DNA of 64,000 nucleotides from SURF-21 sp964462595 (GTDB taxonomy: Bacteria > Actinomycetota > Geothermincolia > Geothermincolales > RBG-13-55-18): contig CAYWXM010000060.1 of NCBI GenBank assembly GCA_964462595.1, forward strand, positions 1 through 64,000. The letters are read 5' to 3'. The notes beneath the pieces are model-generated. The model was given only the letters and a program-made list of their open reading frames with translations, was not told where the DNA came from and searched no databases. Every line of letters begins with the position of its first letter. Position 1 is the first letter of the stretch. Shown one piece after another: positions 52,255 through 61,070 of this stretch. Position numbers and translations under genes: made by a program.

Positions 52255-52755
52255 GTGGCAGAAGGTTACGCTTTCAGAAAAAAGCTCTTACTCTGCATCA
52301 TCCTGTTTGCCTTCTGGATAGTGCTCACCGCCACTGTTGCCCTGCACGATCTCGTCCTGGGGGCGATATGCTCGGCCTTTGTGGCCGTTCTCACCGTGGC
52401 CCTCATGGGCAGGGCCCTGGACCACCGTATCACTCCCGCGGTGCTCCTCCGTCTCCCCTGGTTCATGCTCAGGCTGATCTGGGAGATGATCAAGGCCAAC
52501 TATGACGTGGCGAAGATCATCATAAACCCCAAACTGCCCATCGACCCCGTAATAGTGACATACCACACCTACCTGTCCGGTGACCTGCCCCGCACGGTAT
52601 TCTGCGATTCCATCACCCTCACCCCGGGCACGGTGACGGTGGATCTCTCAGATGACATGCTCAGGGTCCATTGCCTCTGTCCCTATCATGAGGAAGGGCT
52701 GGCCGGCCTGGAAAAGATGGTGGCATGGTTGTTCGGGGTGAAAAAAGATGGATAG
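52255..52755 (+). CDS. mrpE: Mrp-type antiporter subunit E
   Basis: The 166-residue product has two to three N-terminal membrane helices (about residues 8-45 and 60-80) and the MrpE/MnhE signature LPWFMLRLIWEMIKANYDVAKIIINP followed by DSITLTPGTVTVDL and LRVHCLCPYHEEG. MrpE is needed for assembly or activity of the cation/proton antiporter. GTG 52255 has a GGGAG site eight bases upstream. First gene of the operon; overlaps mrpF by 8 bases. Confidence 0.9.
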   Translation: MAEGYAFRKKLLLCIILFAFWIVLTATVALHDLVLGAICSAFVAVLTVALMGRALDHRITPAVLLRLPWFMLRLIWEMIKANYDVAKIIINPKLPIDPVIVTYHTYLSGDLPRTVFCDSITLTPGTVTVDLSDDMLRVHCLCPYHEEGLAGLEKMVAWLFGVKKDG

Positions 52756-53020
52756 TTTCCTGATCGTAATAGCACTTATCATCAGCGTCAATGCGGTGAT
52801 CTGCCTCTACCGTGCCGCGGTAGGTCCCACTACCCAGGACAGGCTGCTGGGCGTGAACATCGTGGGCACCAAGACCCTGGTGGTGGTGGTGCTGATCACC
52901 TTCATCCAGGCCGAGAGTTTCTTCCTGGACGTGGCCATCGTCTATGCCCTGCTGCTCTTCGTGGTGACCGTGGCCCTCTCGCGCTACCTGGAGACGGAGG
53001 GCTGGGAGGAGGCGGGGTAA
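52748..53020 (+). CDS. mrpF: Mrp-type antiporter subunit F
   Basis: The 90-residue product has three membrane helices and the MrpF pattern NAVICLYRAAVGPTTQDRLLGVNIVGTK (about residues 15-42). MrpF is a small membrane subunit of Mrp and Mbh-type complexes. The ATG lies inside the end of mrpE, and the stop is one base before mrpG, so translation is coupled on both sides. Confidence 0.9.
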   Translation: MDSFLIVIALIISVNAVICLYRAAVGPTTQDRLLGVNIVGTKTLVVVVLITFIQAESFFLDVAIVYALLLFVVTVALSRYLETEGWEEAG

Positions 53021-53021
53021 C

Positions 53022-53351
53022 ATGGCAACGAACATCGTGGCGGTCATATTCTGCTGTACAGGGACCTTTTTCTTTCTTCTGGGTACCACGGGCCTGCTGC
53101 GCATGCCGGACATCTTCAGCCGGCTGCACCCGACCACCAAGTGCGACACCCTGGGAGCATGCTCGGTGGTCATCGGCATGGCCGTTTACAGCGGGTGGTC
53201 GTGGGACCTGGTAAAGCTCGTCCTCATCGCGTCTTTTCTGCTCCTTTCCAGCGCGACCTGCGGGCATGCCATAGGGCGCTCCGCCCTTAAGAGGGATATC
53301 GGGTACTGGAAGAAGAAAAGCGGGGAGGTGGAGGATGGGAACAGCGCTTAA
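53022..53351 (+). CDS. mrpG: Mrp-type antiporter subunit G
   Basis: The 109-residue product has three helices and the MrpG/MnhG pattern FFFLLGTTGLLRMPDIFSRLHPTTKCDTLGACSVVIG (residue span about 16-52), with the C-terminal family segment SSATCGHAIGRSAL. It is part of the membrane antiporter. It overlaps the following DUF4040 gene by 17 bases. Confidence 0.92.
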   Translation: MATNIVAVIFCCTGTFFFLLGTTGLLRMPDIFSRLHPTTKCDTLGACSVVIGMAVYSGWSWDLVKLVLIASFLLLSSATCGHAIGRSALKRDIGYWKKKSGEVEDGNSA

Positions 53352-53586
53352 CATCACCTTCATGGTCCTCCTCGTGGCCACGGCCCTGCTGGCCGTCTTC
53401 GCGCGTGACCTGCTGGCCGCGGTGATCATCTTCTCCGTGTACAGCCTGCTCATGGCCCTGATGTGGCAGCGCCTGCAGGCTCCCGACCTGGCCCTCACCG
53501 AGGCCGCGGTGGGCGCCGGGGTGACCACGGTGCTTTTCGTGGTGGCCATCTTCAAGACGCGCAGGAGGGAGGAGGAAGAAGAGTGA
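53335..53586 (+). CDS. DUF4040 / MbhD-like antiporter subunit
   Basis: The 83-residue product has three helices and the DUF4040 signature DLLAAVIIFSVYSLLMALMWQRLQAPDLALTEAAVGAGVTTVLF. In classical MrpA this sequence is the C-terminal portion after the NuoL-like domain; in Mbh-type complexes it is the separate MbhD subunit. Here it is separate. Its end overlaps the next gene (GTGA). Confidence 0.88.
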   Translation: MGTALNITFMVLLVATALLAVFARDLLAAVIIFSVYSLLMALMWQRLQAPDLALTEAAVGAGVTTVLFVVAIFKTRRREEEEE

Positions 53587-54335
53587 AAAGGATCATCTCG
53601 CTGCTCTTCATAGCCGCGCTGTTCGCGCTCCTGCTCTACGTGGTGGCCTGCATGCCGCCCATGGGTGATCCGGAGAATCCCACGAACTCCAGCGAAGTCA
53701 TAAGGCGCTACCTCGAGAAGGCGGAAGAGGAGACGAATACCGTCAACGTGATCACCGGCGTCATCATCAATTACAGGGGCTACGACACCATGGGGGAGGT
53801 GTCGGTCATCTTCTGCGCCCTGGCGGCTGTGCTGGCCGTGCTGGGCAGGGAGAGGAGGGGGAGGATCTACGCCTACGTCGACCGCTCCAGGGTGCCGTCA
53901 TCGGTCATCGTAAGGACCATGGTGGCCTTCCTGGTCCCCTTCATCGTACTCTTCTCCATCTACACCATCCTGCACGGCGAGATATCGCCCGGTGGCGGCT
54001 TCCAGGGCGGAGCCATTATCGGGGGCAGCATGATCGTCTTCACCACCATATTCGGGCTTTACGAAACTTCGCAGCGCATCCCGCAGCGGTTGCGTTTTCC
54101 CCTGGAGGGCTCGGCGGTGACCATGTTCTTCATAGCCGGGGTGCTGGGATTGGTTGGCGGAGGCAACTTCCTCACCTACGCCTGGCCGAATATCGCGGCC
54201 AGCCTTCAACACGCCGTGGTTGTCTGGCTCACCGTCCTGGTGGAGATAGGGATAGGCCTGGGCGGTGCCATGGTTTTCATATCCATCCTCTTCAGCATGA
54301 TACGGGAGGAGGAAGAGATTGCGGTTGTTCCATAA
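53583..54335 (+). CDS. Fused MbhE-MrpB antiporter subunit
   Basis: The 250-residue product starts with GTG in the GTGA overlap. N-terminal residues 1-95 match the MbhE-like region of MrpA (TVNVITGVIINYRGYDTMGEVSVIFCALAAVLAVLG, about 52-87). Residues about 105-245 are the MrpB/MnhB domain (PFIVLFSIYTILHGEISPGGGFQGGAIIGGS, four helices). MbhE is more often part of MrpA or a separate protein. It overlaps the mrpC-like gene by 17 bases. Confidence 0.88.
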   Translation: MKRIISLLFIAALFALLLYVVACMPPMGDPENPTNSSEVIRRYLEKAEEETNTVNVITGVIINYRGYDTMGEVSVIFCALAAVLAVLGRERRGRIYAYVDRSRVPSSVIVRTMVAFLVPFIVLFSIYTILHGEISPGGGFQGGAIIGGSMIVFTTIFGLYETSQRIPQRLRFPLEGSAVTMFFIAGVLGLVGGGNFLTYAWPNIAASLQHAVVVWLTVLVEIGIGLGGAMVFISILFSMIREEEEIAVVP

Positions 54336-54711
54336 TTATCATTACATCGTGGCCATGCTGCTATTCTGCATCGGCATCTACACCGTCATCGTGCGGCGTA
54401 ATATCATCAAGAAACTCATAGGTTTGAATATCATGGAGACCTCGGTGTTCTTCTTCTATATCTCGCTGGGATACCTCGACGGCGGCATCGCCCCCATCCG
54501 GGTCGGCGGCGCCGACCCTTCATACATGGTCAACCCCCTGCCGCAAGCCCTTATCCTCACCGGCATCGTGGTGGCGGTGAGCGTGACCGCTCTGGCCCTG
54601 GCGCTGGTCATCCTGCTCTACCGCCAGTACGGGACGTTGGACGTGGACCGCCTTTTCCGGGACGAGGAGGAAAAGTTGCAGGAGGGCGCGGAGAAGGAAG
54701 GCGCCACATAG
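54319..54711 (+). CDS. mrpC: Mrp-type antiporter subunit C (NuoK-like)
   Basis: The 130-residue product has three helices and the NuoK/MrpC pattern FCIGIYTVIVRRNIIKKLIGLNIMETSV (about residues 16-43) and DPLPQALILTGIVVA-type segment (NPLPQALILTGIVVAVSVTALALAL). It lines part of the ion path beside the antiporter subunits. TTG at 54319 follows GGGAGGAGGAAGAGA. Charged C-terminal tail. Confidence 0.9.
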   Translation: MRLFHNYHYIVAMLLFCIGIYTVIVRRNIIKKLIGLNIMETSVFFFYISLGYLDGGIAPIRVGGADPSYMVNPLPQALILTGIVVAVSVTALALALVILLYRQYGTLDVDRLFRDEEEKLQEGAEKEGAT

Positions 54712-56196
54712 ATGGGAGCTTACCGACATTTTCCCATCTTCATGATCACCCTGCCGATACTGGGCGCGGTGCTCCTGCCCTTCCTGGGCTACCTGCGCGA
54801 GAAGTGGGTGCCCTGGGCGGCGGCGCTGCCCCTGACCGCCTCGAGCGTTCTGGGTGTCCTGCTCATCGGAAAGATACCCGCAGACGGGTATCTGAGCTAT
54901 CGCATGGGAAACTGGGAACCACCCTGGGGGATAGAGGTGCGCGTGGATTACGTGGGCCTGTTTCTCATGCTCATCGTCTGCGGCATCAGCCTGCTGGCCC
55001 TATTCTATTCGCGGCGGTATATCGCCAAGGAGGTCTCGGGAGGCCGCCTTACGGCCTACTACATCCTCTACCTGCTCATGTCCGGGGCCATGCTCGGGTT
55101 CACGGCCACCGGAGACATCTTCAACCTCTTCGTGTTCATGGAGATACTGGCGATCTCATCCTATGCGCTGGTGGCCATCACCGGCAACCGCAACGCGGTG
55201 CGCGCCGCCTTCAAGTACTTGCTCATGGGGGCGCCCTCTTCGATCATGGTCCTGTTGGCCATTGGTTTTCTCTATTCGGCCACCGGGACGTTGAACATGG
55301 CCGACCTCGCGGGACGCATTGCGGAATCGGGCTACACCGAGGTGCTCATCGTCTCCTACATCCTCTTCGTCATCGGGTTCGGGGTGAAGGCGGCTTTATT
55401 TCCCTTGCACATGTGGCTTCCAGATGCCCATTCCATAGCGCCTTCGCCCATCAGCGCTCTCCTCTCCGGACTGCTGGTCGAGGTGGGAGCATTCGCGATA
55501 CTGAGGATCAGCTTCTCCGTATTTACCACCGGCGCGGAAAACCTCATCGGGGGGACCGTGGACGCGGTGGGCATATTCGCGGCGGCGGCGGTCCTTTATG
55601 GGGGGATCATGGCCATCCTGCAGAAGGACCTCAAGATGATGATCGCCTATTCCACCGTCAGCCACATAGGCTATATCTTCCTCGGCATCACGGCCATGAC
55701 CGCCGAGGGCGTAACCGGGGCCATGTACCACATGCTCGACCACGGCCTGGCCAAGGCCTGCCTCTTCCTGTGCGCCGGCAGTTTTATCTACATGAAGGGA
55801 TACCGGCGCATAGAGGACCTCAAGGGAGCCTGGCGGCAGATGCCCTGGACCTGTTTTGCCTTCTCCCTGGCCGCGATGTCGGTGGTGGGAATACCGCCGA
55901 CGGCCGGCTTCATCAGCAAATGGTACCTCATCCTGGGCAATATCGAAGGCGGGAATTACCTGTACGTCGTCATCCTGCTCACGGGCTCTATCCTGGCGGC
56001 GGTATATTGCTTCCGGGTCATATACTACATGTTCTTCCAGTCGGGGGAGGAGGGAGCGTGGGAAGGCGAGTTCCGGGACGCCGCACCCTCCATGCTCTGG
56101 CCGGTATGGGTTTTGTCCGCGGGCACGCTGTTCTTCGGCGTGTTCTCTTATCTGTTGATACCATCGCTGCTCAAGGCGGCGGAATATTTATTGTGA
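54712..56196 (+). CDS. mrpD: Mrp-type antiporter subunit D (NuoN/NuoL-like), first of three
   Basis: The 494-residue product has about 14 helices of the proton-conducting complex-I antiporter family. The key channel residues are present: Glu144 in FVFMEILAISS and the Lys in GFGVKAALFPLHMWLPDAHSIAPSP (about residues 222-246), plus YSTVSHIGYIFLGI. The start follows the mrpC stop directly. It is the shortest of the three antiporter-type subunits of this operon and has no extra domain. Confidence 0.92.
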   Translation: MGAYRHFPIFMITLPILGAVLLPFLGYLREKWVPWAAALPLTASSVLGVLLIGKIPADGYLSYRMGNWEPPWGIEVRVDYVGLFLMLIVCGISLLALFYSRRYIAKEVSGGRLTAYYILYLLMSGAMLGFTATGDIFNLFVFMEILAISSYALVAITGNRNAVRAAFKYLLMGAPSSIMVLLAIGFLYSATGTLNMADLAGRIAESGYTEVLIVSYILFVIGFGVKAALFPLHMWLPDAHSIAPSPISALLSGLLVEVGAFAILRISFSVFTTGAENLIGGTVDAVGIFAAAAVLYGGIMAILQKDLKMMIAYSTVSHIGYIFLGITAMTAEGVTGAMYHMLDHGLAKACLFLCAGSFIYMKGYRRIEDLKGAWRQMPWTCFAFSLAAMSVVGIPPTAGFISKWYLILGNIEGGNYLYVVILLTGSILAAVYCFRVIYYMFFQSGEEGAWEGEFRDAAPSMLWPVWVLSAGTLFFGVFSYLLIPSLLKAAEYLL

Positions 56197-56215
56197 GGAG
56201 CAAAGGGGGTAGTCG

Positions 56216-58024
56216 ATGTCGGACTCAAGCACGTTCTCGGTAATACCGCTGGTAGCTATGCTGCTGCCCTTGGTCTCGCTGCTGGTCATCCTGGCCATGC
56301 CCAAGAAGGCGAAACGGCTGCGATTGTGGCTCTGTTTCCTGAGCACCCTGGCCACCTTTGGGGTGGTGCTGTCCATGCTGCCGGGTATCCTGGACGGAAA
56401 CACCTATACCATCAAGCTGGCCAGCGTGGTGGAGGGCCTGGAGATCCGCCTGACCGTGGACACCCTGGGATATTATTTTTCCCTCATCCTTTCCTTCCTC
56501 TGGATGCTTTCCACCCTCTATTCCATATCGTATATCGACCACAAGGAGAACCGCTTCTTCGCCTTCCTGGCCTTGTGCCTGACCTTTCTTCTCGGGTGCG
56601 CCTTCTCGGCTAACATGTTCACCTATTTCATCTTCTACGAGATGATGACCTTCGGCTCCTACCCCCTGATCATCCACGAGGAGACGGCCATGGCGCGAAG
56701 GGCAGGTTACAAGTACCTGGTCTATGCCATCGCGGCGGGCACGGTGCTCTTCTTCGCCGTCGTGGCCCATTACTTCTGGGGCGACGGGCAGATGGGCTTC
56801 GGGCAGTACGGCGTGCTCAGCCTCGAGCTGGCCGGCCGCGCCGCCCTTACCGCCATCTTCTTCACCTACCTGGCGGGGTTCGGGGTAAAGGCGGCCATCA
56901 TGCCCCTGCACGGCTGGGTGCCGGACGCCCACCCGGCGGCGCCGTCCCCGGCCAGCGCCCTGCTCTCCGGCGTCATCCTCAAGGCAGGCGCTTTCGGTAT
57001 CATCCGCGTGGTCTTCAACGTATTCGGCGTGGAACTCATGCGGGAACTGAACGTGTTCATCGTCATGGCCGTGCTGGCCTGCATCACCATCGTGGTGGCC
57101 TCGGTTTTCGCCCTTACCCAGGACAACCTGAAGCGCAGGCTGGCCTATTCCAGCATCGGGCAGGTATCCTATATCATCCTCGGTTTGGCCATGCTCACGC
57201 AGGACGGAGCCCTGGGCGGCGTGATGCACCTCACCCATCACGCCCTCATGAAGGGCTGCCTCTTCCTCTGCGCCGGGGTGATCCTGGTGAAGACGGGCAA
57301 GAAGAACATCAGCGACATGAAGGGCATCGGCTATAAACTCCCGATAACCATGATCTGTTTCTCGGTGGCCGCACTGGCCATGATGGGCACTCCGCCCTCG
57401 GTGGGTTTCATCACCAAGTGGCTGCTGGGAAGCGGCGCCCTGGAGGGGGGATTGCCGGTTTACGTTATTATTCTGCTGGTCAGCGCCCTGCTGAACGCGG
57501 CATATTTCCTGCCCATCATCTATATCGCTTTCTTCCGCTGGGAGGGTGACGAGGAGGAGGGGCATGGGGAGGGGCACCGCCCCAAGCTCGTGTTCGGCAA
57601 GGAGGCAGACCACCCCTTGATCGTTCCGCTGGTCATCCTGTCCTCCATGGTTATTATCGTGGGCATATGGGTGAACGTCCCGGGATTCCCGTACTCTTTC
57701 GCCAGCCCGGTGGTCGAGGACATATACGGCAGCGAGGTCTCCGGCCACGTTTACCTGGATGAAAACGACAACGGCATATACGACGAGGGCGAGCCGGGAG
57801 CGGAAGGAGCCGTAGTCGATCTGTTGCTGCAGGGCGAGGTGATCGAGACCGCGAGCACCGACGCCGCGGGCCTGTACGAATTCGAGCGCGTGGCGGAAGG
57901 GACCTACGAGATCGAGCTGGACGAGGAAGGCATGTCCGTCGTCGGCTCCACCCTGATCAGGGGGGTGAGGGTAACAATCGAAGAGGACTTGGTGGTGGAG
58001 AAGCCCTTCCTGGTCCAGCCCTGA
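56216..58024 (+). CDS. Antiporter-type (NuoL/M-like) subunit with C-terminal SdrD_B-like domain
   Basis: The 602-residue product has the complex-I antiporter fold in residues about 1-490 with channel Glu142 (IFYEMMTFGSYPL) and the Lys in GFGVKAAIMPLHGWVPDAHPAAPSP. From about 505 to 595 there is an additional domain with the SdrD_B/Cna-B-like pattern: VSGHVYLDENDNGIYDEGEPG, VVDLLLQG, TDAAGLYEFERVAEGTYEIEL. Such beta domains are normally repeated in cell-surface proteins. This fusion is unusual; the domain probably lies outside the membrane. TTG/ATG choice: ATG at 56216. Confidence 0.88.
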   Translation: MSDSSTFSVIPLVAMLLPLVSLLVILAMPKKAKRLRLWLCFLSTLATFGVVLSMLPGILDGNTYTIKLASVVEGLEIRLTVDTLGYYFSLILSFLWMLSTLYSISYIDHKENRFFAFLALCLTFLLGCAFSANMFTYFIFYEMMTFGSYPLIIHEETAMARRAGYKYLVYAIAAGTVLFFAVVAHYFWGDGQMGFGQYGVLSLELAGRAALTAIFFTYLAGFGVKAAIMPLHGWVPDAHPAAPSPASALLSGVILKAGAFGIIRVVFNVFGVELMRELNVFIVMAVLACITIVVASVFALTQDNLKRRLAYSSIGQVSYIILGLAMLTQDGALGGVMHLTHHALMKGCLFLCAGVILVKTGKKNISDMKGIGYKLPITMICFSVAALAMMGTPPSVGFITKWLLGSGALEGGLPVYVIILLVSALLNAAYFLPIIYIAFFRWEGDEEEGHGEGHRPKLVFGKEADHPLIVPLVILSSMVIIVGIWVNVPGFPYSFASPVVEDIYGSEVSGHVYLDENDNGIYDEGEPGAEGAVVDLLLQGEVIETASTDAAGLYEFERVAEGTYEIELDEEGMSVVGSTLIRGVRVTIEEDLVVEKPFLVQP

Positions 58025-58042
58025 CACGATGAGGTATAGAGG

Positions 58043-60184
58043 TTGCACGAGACCAAGGTAGCGATATTCGCATATTCCATCCTGCCTGTGCTGGCGATGG
58101 CGTTTCCCATCGCCGGTGCGGCGCTGGCGGCGGCGGCGGGCGAGAAAAGGGCGCGCCTGCGTAACTGGGCCGCGGTGGCCTCGACCGCAGCTACCATGCT
58201 CATGGCGGTCCTCATCCTGACCAGGGTGCTCTCAGACGGTCCGCTTTATTTCAACCTGGACATCATGCGCATCGGCGAGAGTTACGTGTGCAACCTGGAA
58301 GTGGACGCCATGGGCGCGTTCTTCGTATTCTTCTCCTCCGTGCTGTGGTTCGCCGCTTCCATGCACGCCTTCCGCTACATGGAACACGAGCACAAGCGCA
58401 CCCGCTTCTTCTTCTTCATGCTGCTCACCGAGGCCGCCACCCTGGGCGTGTTCATGGTGCAGGACTTCTTCAGCCTCTACCTGTTCTTCGAGGCCATGGG
58501 CCTTCTCGCCTACGTGCTGGTAGTCCACTCGGAGACGGACAAGGCGCGCTCGGCGGCGGCGAAATACATATGCATGACCGTGGTGGGAGGCCTGAGCCTC
58601 ATCGGAGGCATCTTCTTTTACCTGGGCGGGTCGGGAACGGTGGCCTTCAAGCCCCTGGCGGACAGCGCATGGCTGGGCGGCCCTTTCAGGATCGCTGCCC
58701 TTGTTTTCCTCATCGCCGGGTTCGGGGTCAAGGCCGGAATGCTGCCGCTGCATATATGGCTTCCAGACGCTCATCCCGCGGCGCCATCTCCCGCCAGCGC
58801 CCTGCTTTCCGGGGTGATGATCAAGGCGGGCGCGTACGGTATCCTGCGCACGGCGCTCACCTTTTTCCAGCAGCCGGCCGCGCACGGCACCGAGGTGGTC
58901 AGCGGTGGGCACGCCGCGGAGGGAGCGGCACATATGGCCACCGGCCTGGCGGCCGACATGCGCATGCTGGGGTTCGCCATCATCTGGATAGCGGTGGCCA
59001 CCATGTTCGTGGGCATGCTCCTGGCCCTGGTGCAGAACGATATCAAGCGCACCCTGGCTTACTCCAGCGTAAGCCAGATGGGGTACATCCTCTTCGGCAT
59101 CGGTTGTATGACCTATCTCGGCGCGGAAGGGGCCATGGGCATGGGAGGGAGTCTCTATCACATCATCAACCACGCCTTCTTCAAGGGGTGCTTCTTCCTC
59201 GCCGCCGGGTCCGTCCTCTTCTGCGCCCACGAGCTGGACATGTTCAAACTGGGCGGCCTGTGGAGACGTATGCCCCTGACCACGCTTTTCTGGTGCATCG
59301 CCGCCCTGGGTATCATGGGCATACCCCTGTGGGGCGGCTTCGTATCCAAGACGCTACTGCATCATGCCGTGGTTGAGTCGCACGAATTCGCCCTGCACGC
59401 CCAGCTGGCCACCGCGGGCTGGGTTAAAGCGGCGGAGATGATCTTCATCATCACCAGCGGCGGGACCATCGGCTATATCACCAAGATGACCTATTACACT
59501 TTTTTCCGCCGCCCCGATGTGGAACACGTCCATCACCTAGAGCACGTTAAGGAGGCGCCGGCCTGGATGCTCGCGGGAACGGGGCTGCTGGCCGCCGGCG
59601 TGTTTTTCAACGGCCTCTTCCCGGGCGTGCTCCTGAGCAAGCTGGTCGGACCCACCGTACAGACGGTGCCGGGCTTCGATGCCCACATGGCGGCCCATGT
59701 GTCCGAGGTACCCATATTTATCTGGGCGAACGTGAAAGAGGTCCTGATACCCCTGGCCATAGGCATAAGCGTGTTCGTTCTCGGCGCCTGGCCCGATCTC
59801 TTGCGGAGGAAAAGATACGGGCCTGACCTGTTCCACATCCGGCTGCCACGCTGGCTGGGTGTCGATTACTGGTACGTGCACGGCGCGAAAGGATCTCTGG
59901 CCATGCTCTTCGCAGGGCAAAGGACCTATGCACCCATCAAGCTGCGCGTGATAGCTATACTTAGAAGTGGAGCACAAGGCACGGCACACATGGTAAGGGA
60001 CGTGATCGCGCCAGCCCTCACGGAGCGGCCTTATACGCGGGTAAGGGACGGCGTGTTGAGGCTGGTGGACCATTCCTCGGAGCGGTTGATGCCGAAGGTA
60101 AGGGAATACCAGGGCGATATCGCGGTGGGGGCCCTGGTCCTCGCGGTCTCACTGACCATCTTCCTGATCATGAGGCTCCTGTGA
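58043..60184 (+). CDS. Large antiporter-type subunit (MrpA/NuoL-like)
   Basis: The 713-residue product is the largest of three antiporter-type subunits. Channel residues Glu150 (LYLFFEAMGLLAY) and the Lys in GFGVKAGMLPLHIWLPDAHPAAPSP are present. It has a longer, His-rich loop region (FQQPAAHGTEVVSGGHAAEG and VEHVHHLEHVKEA). The last 120 residues, after the transmembrane antiporter part, contain LPRWLGVDYWYVHGAKG (near 600) and end in a final helix (DIAVGALVLAVSLTIFLIMR), and resemble the next small gene. TTG start at 58043. It lacks the fused MbhD/MbhE regions, which are separate here. Confidence 0.88.
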   Translation: MHETKVAIFAYSILPVLAMAFPIAGAALAAAAGEKRARLRNWAAVASTAATMLMAVLILTRVLSDGPLYFNLDIMRIGESYVCNLEVDAMGAFFVFFSSVLWFAASMHAFRYMEHEHKRTRFFFFMLLTEAATLGVFMVQDFFSLYLFFEAMGLLAYVLVVHSETDKARSAAAKYICMTVVGGLSLIGGIFFYLGGSGTVAFKPLADSAWLGGPFRIAALVFLIAGFGVKAGMLPLHIWLPDAHPAAPSPASALLSGVMIKAGAYGILRTALTFFQQPAAHGTEVVSGGHAAEGAAHMATGLAADMRMLGFAIIWIAVATMFVGMLLALVQNDIKRTLAYSSVSQMGYILFGIGCMTYLGAEGAMGMGGSLYHIINHAFFKGCFFLAAGSVLFCAHELDMFKLGGLWRRMPLTTLFWCIAALGIMGIPLWGGFVSKTLLHHAVVESHEFALHAQLATAGWVKAAEMIFIITSGGTIGYITKMTYYTFFRRPDVEHVHHLEHVKEAPAWMLAGTGLLAAGVFFNGLFPGVLLSKLVGPTVQTVPGFDAHMAAHVSEVPIFIWANVKEVLIPLAIGISVFVLGAWPDLLRRKRYGPDLFHIRLPRWLGVDYWYVHGAKGSLAMLFAGQRTYAPIKLRVIAILRSGAQGTAHMVRDVIAPALTERPYTRVRDGVLRLVDHSSERLMPKVREYQGDIAVGALVLAVSLTIFLIMRLL

Positions 60185-60269
60185 TCCGGGATGGCGGCTT
60201 GATGATAAGAATGAAAGAGCTTACAGAGGCGATGTGCGTTAAAGAATATGCCTGAAGGTTGAGAGGGGT

Positions 60270-60740
60270 ATGTACGTGTCTTTCATGGCGGGAGCCGGCA
60301 GCAGGACGTTGCTGCACACGATCGCTGTACACCTCGCGGCGGCTGCGAACGGCACATTCGCGCGGGATTTCTTCGCAATCCTGGTGGCGGCGCTGGCCGG
60401 GGTGGCGGTACTGGTCTATGCGGCAGCATCCGGCCTCTTCGAGCTGAAGCTCTTCAAATTCGATCCATATTCCCTCAAGCTGCCCAGGGAGTCGAAGGTG
60501 GAATACTGGTACACGCGGGCGGCAAAGAGCTTCGAATCCTTCCTTGCCAGCGGGGGGTGGAGCTATGCCAAGGCAAAGAAACAGGCCAGGGTCAGGATGA
60601 AGCGGGACTGGAGGAACATGCGCAAGCAGACCCGTGTAGTCCTGCCCGAGGCCGTGAAGAAGCTGAACCGCGATATCGCCCTGGGGGCATTGGCGATCGC
60701 CATCGTGCTGGTTGCCCTGATCGTGGTCAGCCTGCTTTAG
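60270..60740 (+). CDS. Small membrane protein similar to the tail of the large antiporter subunit
   Basis: The 156-residue product has one N-terminal helix (about residues 34-56) and one C-terminal helix (about 133-155), separated by a basic amphipathic segment. It resembles the last 120 residues of the upstream 713-residue subunit: DPYSLKLPRESKVEYWYTRAAKS against DLFHIRLPRWLGVDYWYVHGAKG, and DIALGALAIAIVLVALIVV against DIAVGALVLAVSLTIFLIM. No other family is recognised. A duplicated, free-standing accessory or anchor for the antiporter complex is likely. ATG at 60270 or 60285 is uncertain. Confidence 0.65.
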   Translation: MYVSFMAGAGSRTLLHTIAVHLAAAANGTFARDFFAILVAALAGVAVLVYAAASGLFELKLFKFDPYSLKLPRESKVEYWYTRAAKSFESFLASGGWSYAKAKKQARVRMKRDWRNMRKQTRVVLPEAVKKLNRDIALGALAIAIVLVALIVVSLL

Positions 60741-60794
60741 TTTGCCGTTCATACTGGCCTGGCGTGTTTAGCCGGAGTTCAAAGACAGGGGGAG

Positions 60795-61034
60795 ATGATG
60801 AAAAAAGCGCTTACTCTTTTTGTGTTCGTCGCGGCCGTGCTATTGTTAGTGGGAAATATCGCTCCTGCTTCAGCCCAGGAGGAGGGCGATACGGGGGATG
60901 GGGGAAGCAGCGGGCTGCGCCTGGTTGTCATCATCGCCGCCATCTGGCTGGTCATCATGGCCGCCGTTGTCACGGTAGTCATGATCACCAGGAGGAAATC
61001 GGGAGAGGAAGATCGGGAAAGTCGCGAGGTATAG
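60795..61034 (+). CDS. Small membrane protein with signal peptide
   Basis: The 79-residue product has an N-terminal signal peptide (MKKALTLFVFVAAVLLLVG, cleavage likely after ASA near residue 27), a short acidic linker and one C-terminal membrane helix (about 41-66) ending in basic and acidic residues. No family is recognised. ATG at 60795 or 60798 with GGGGGAG upstream. It is in the same direction as the antiporter genes and 54 bases after the preceding gene, so it may be part of that operon. Confidence 0.55.
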   Translation: MMKKALTLFVFVAAVLLLVGNIAPASAQEEGDTGDGGSSGLRLVVIIAAIWLVIMAAVVTVVMITRRKSGEEDRESREV

Positions 61035-61070
61035 AAGTAAGGCATGGCCGGAAAGAAAGGGTGATATTGC

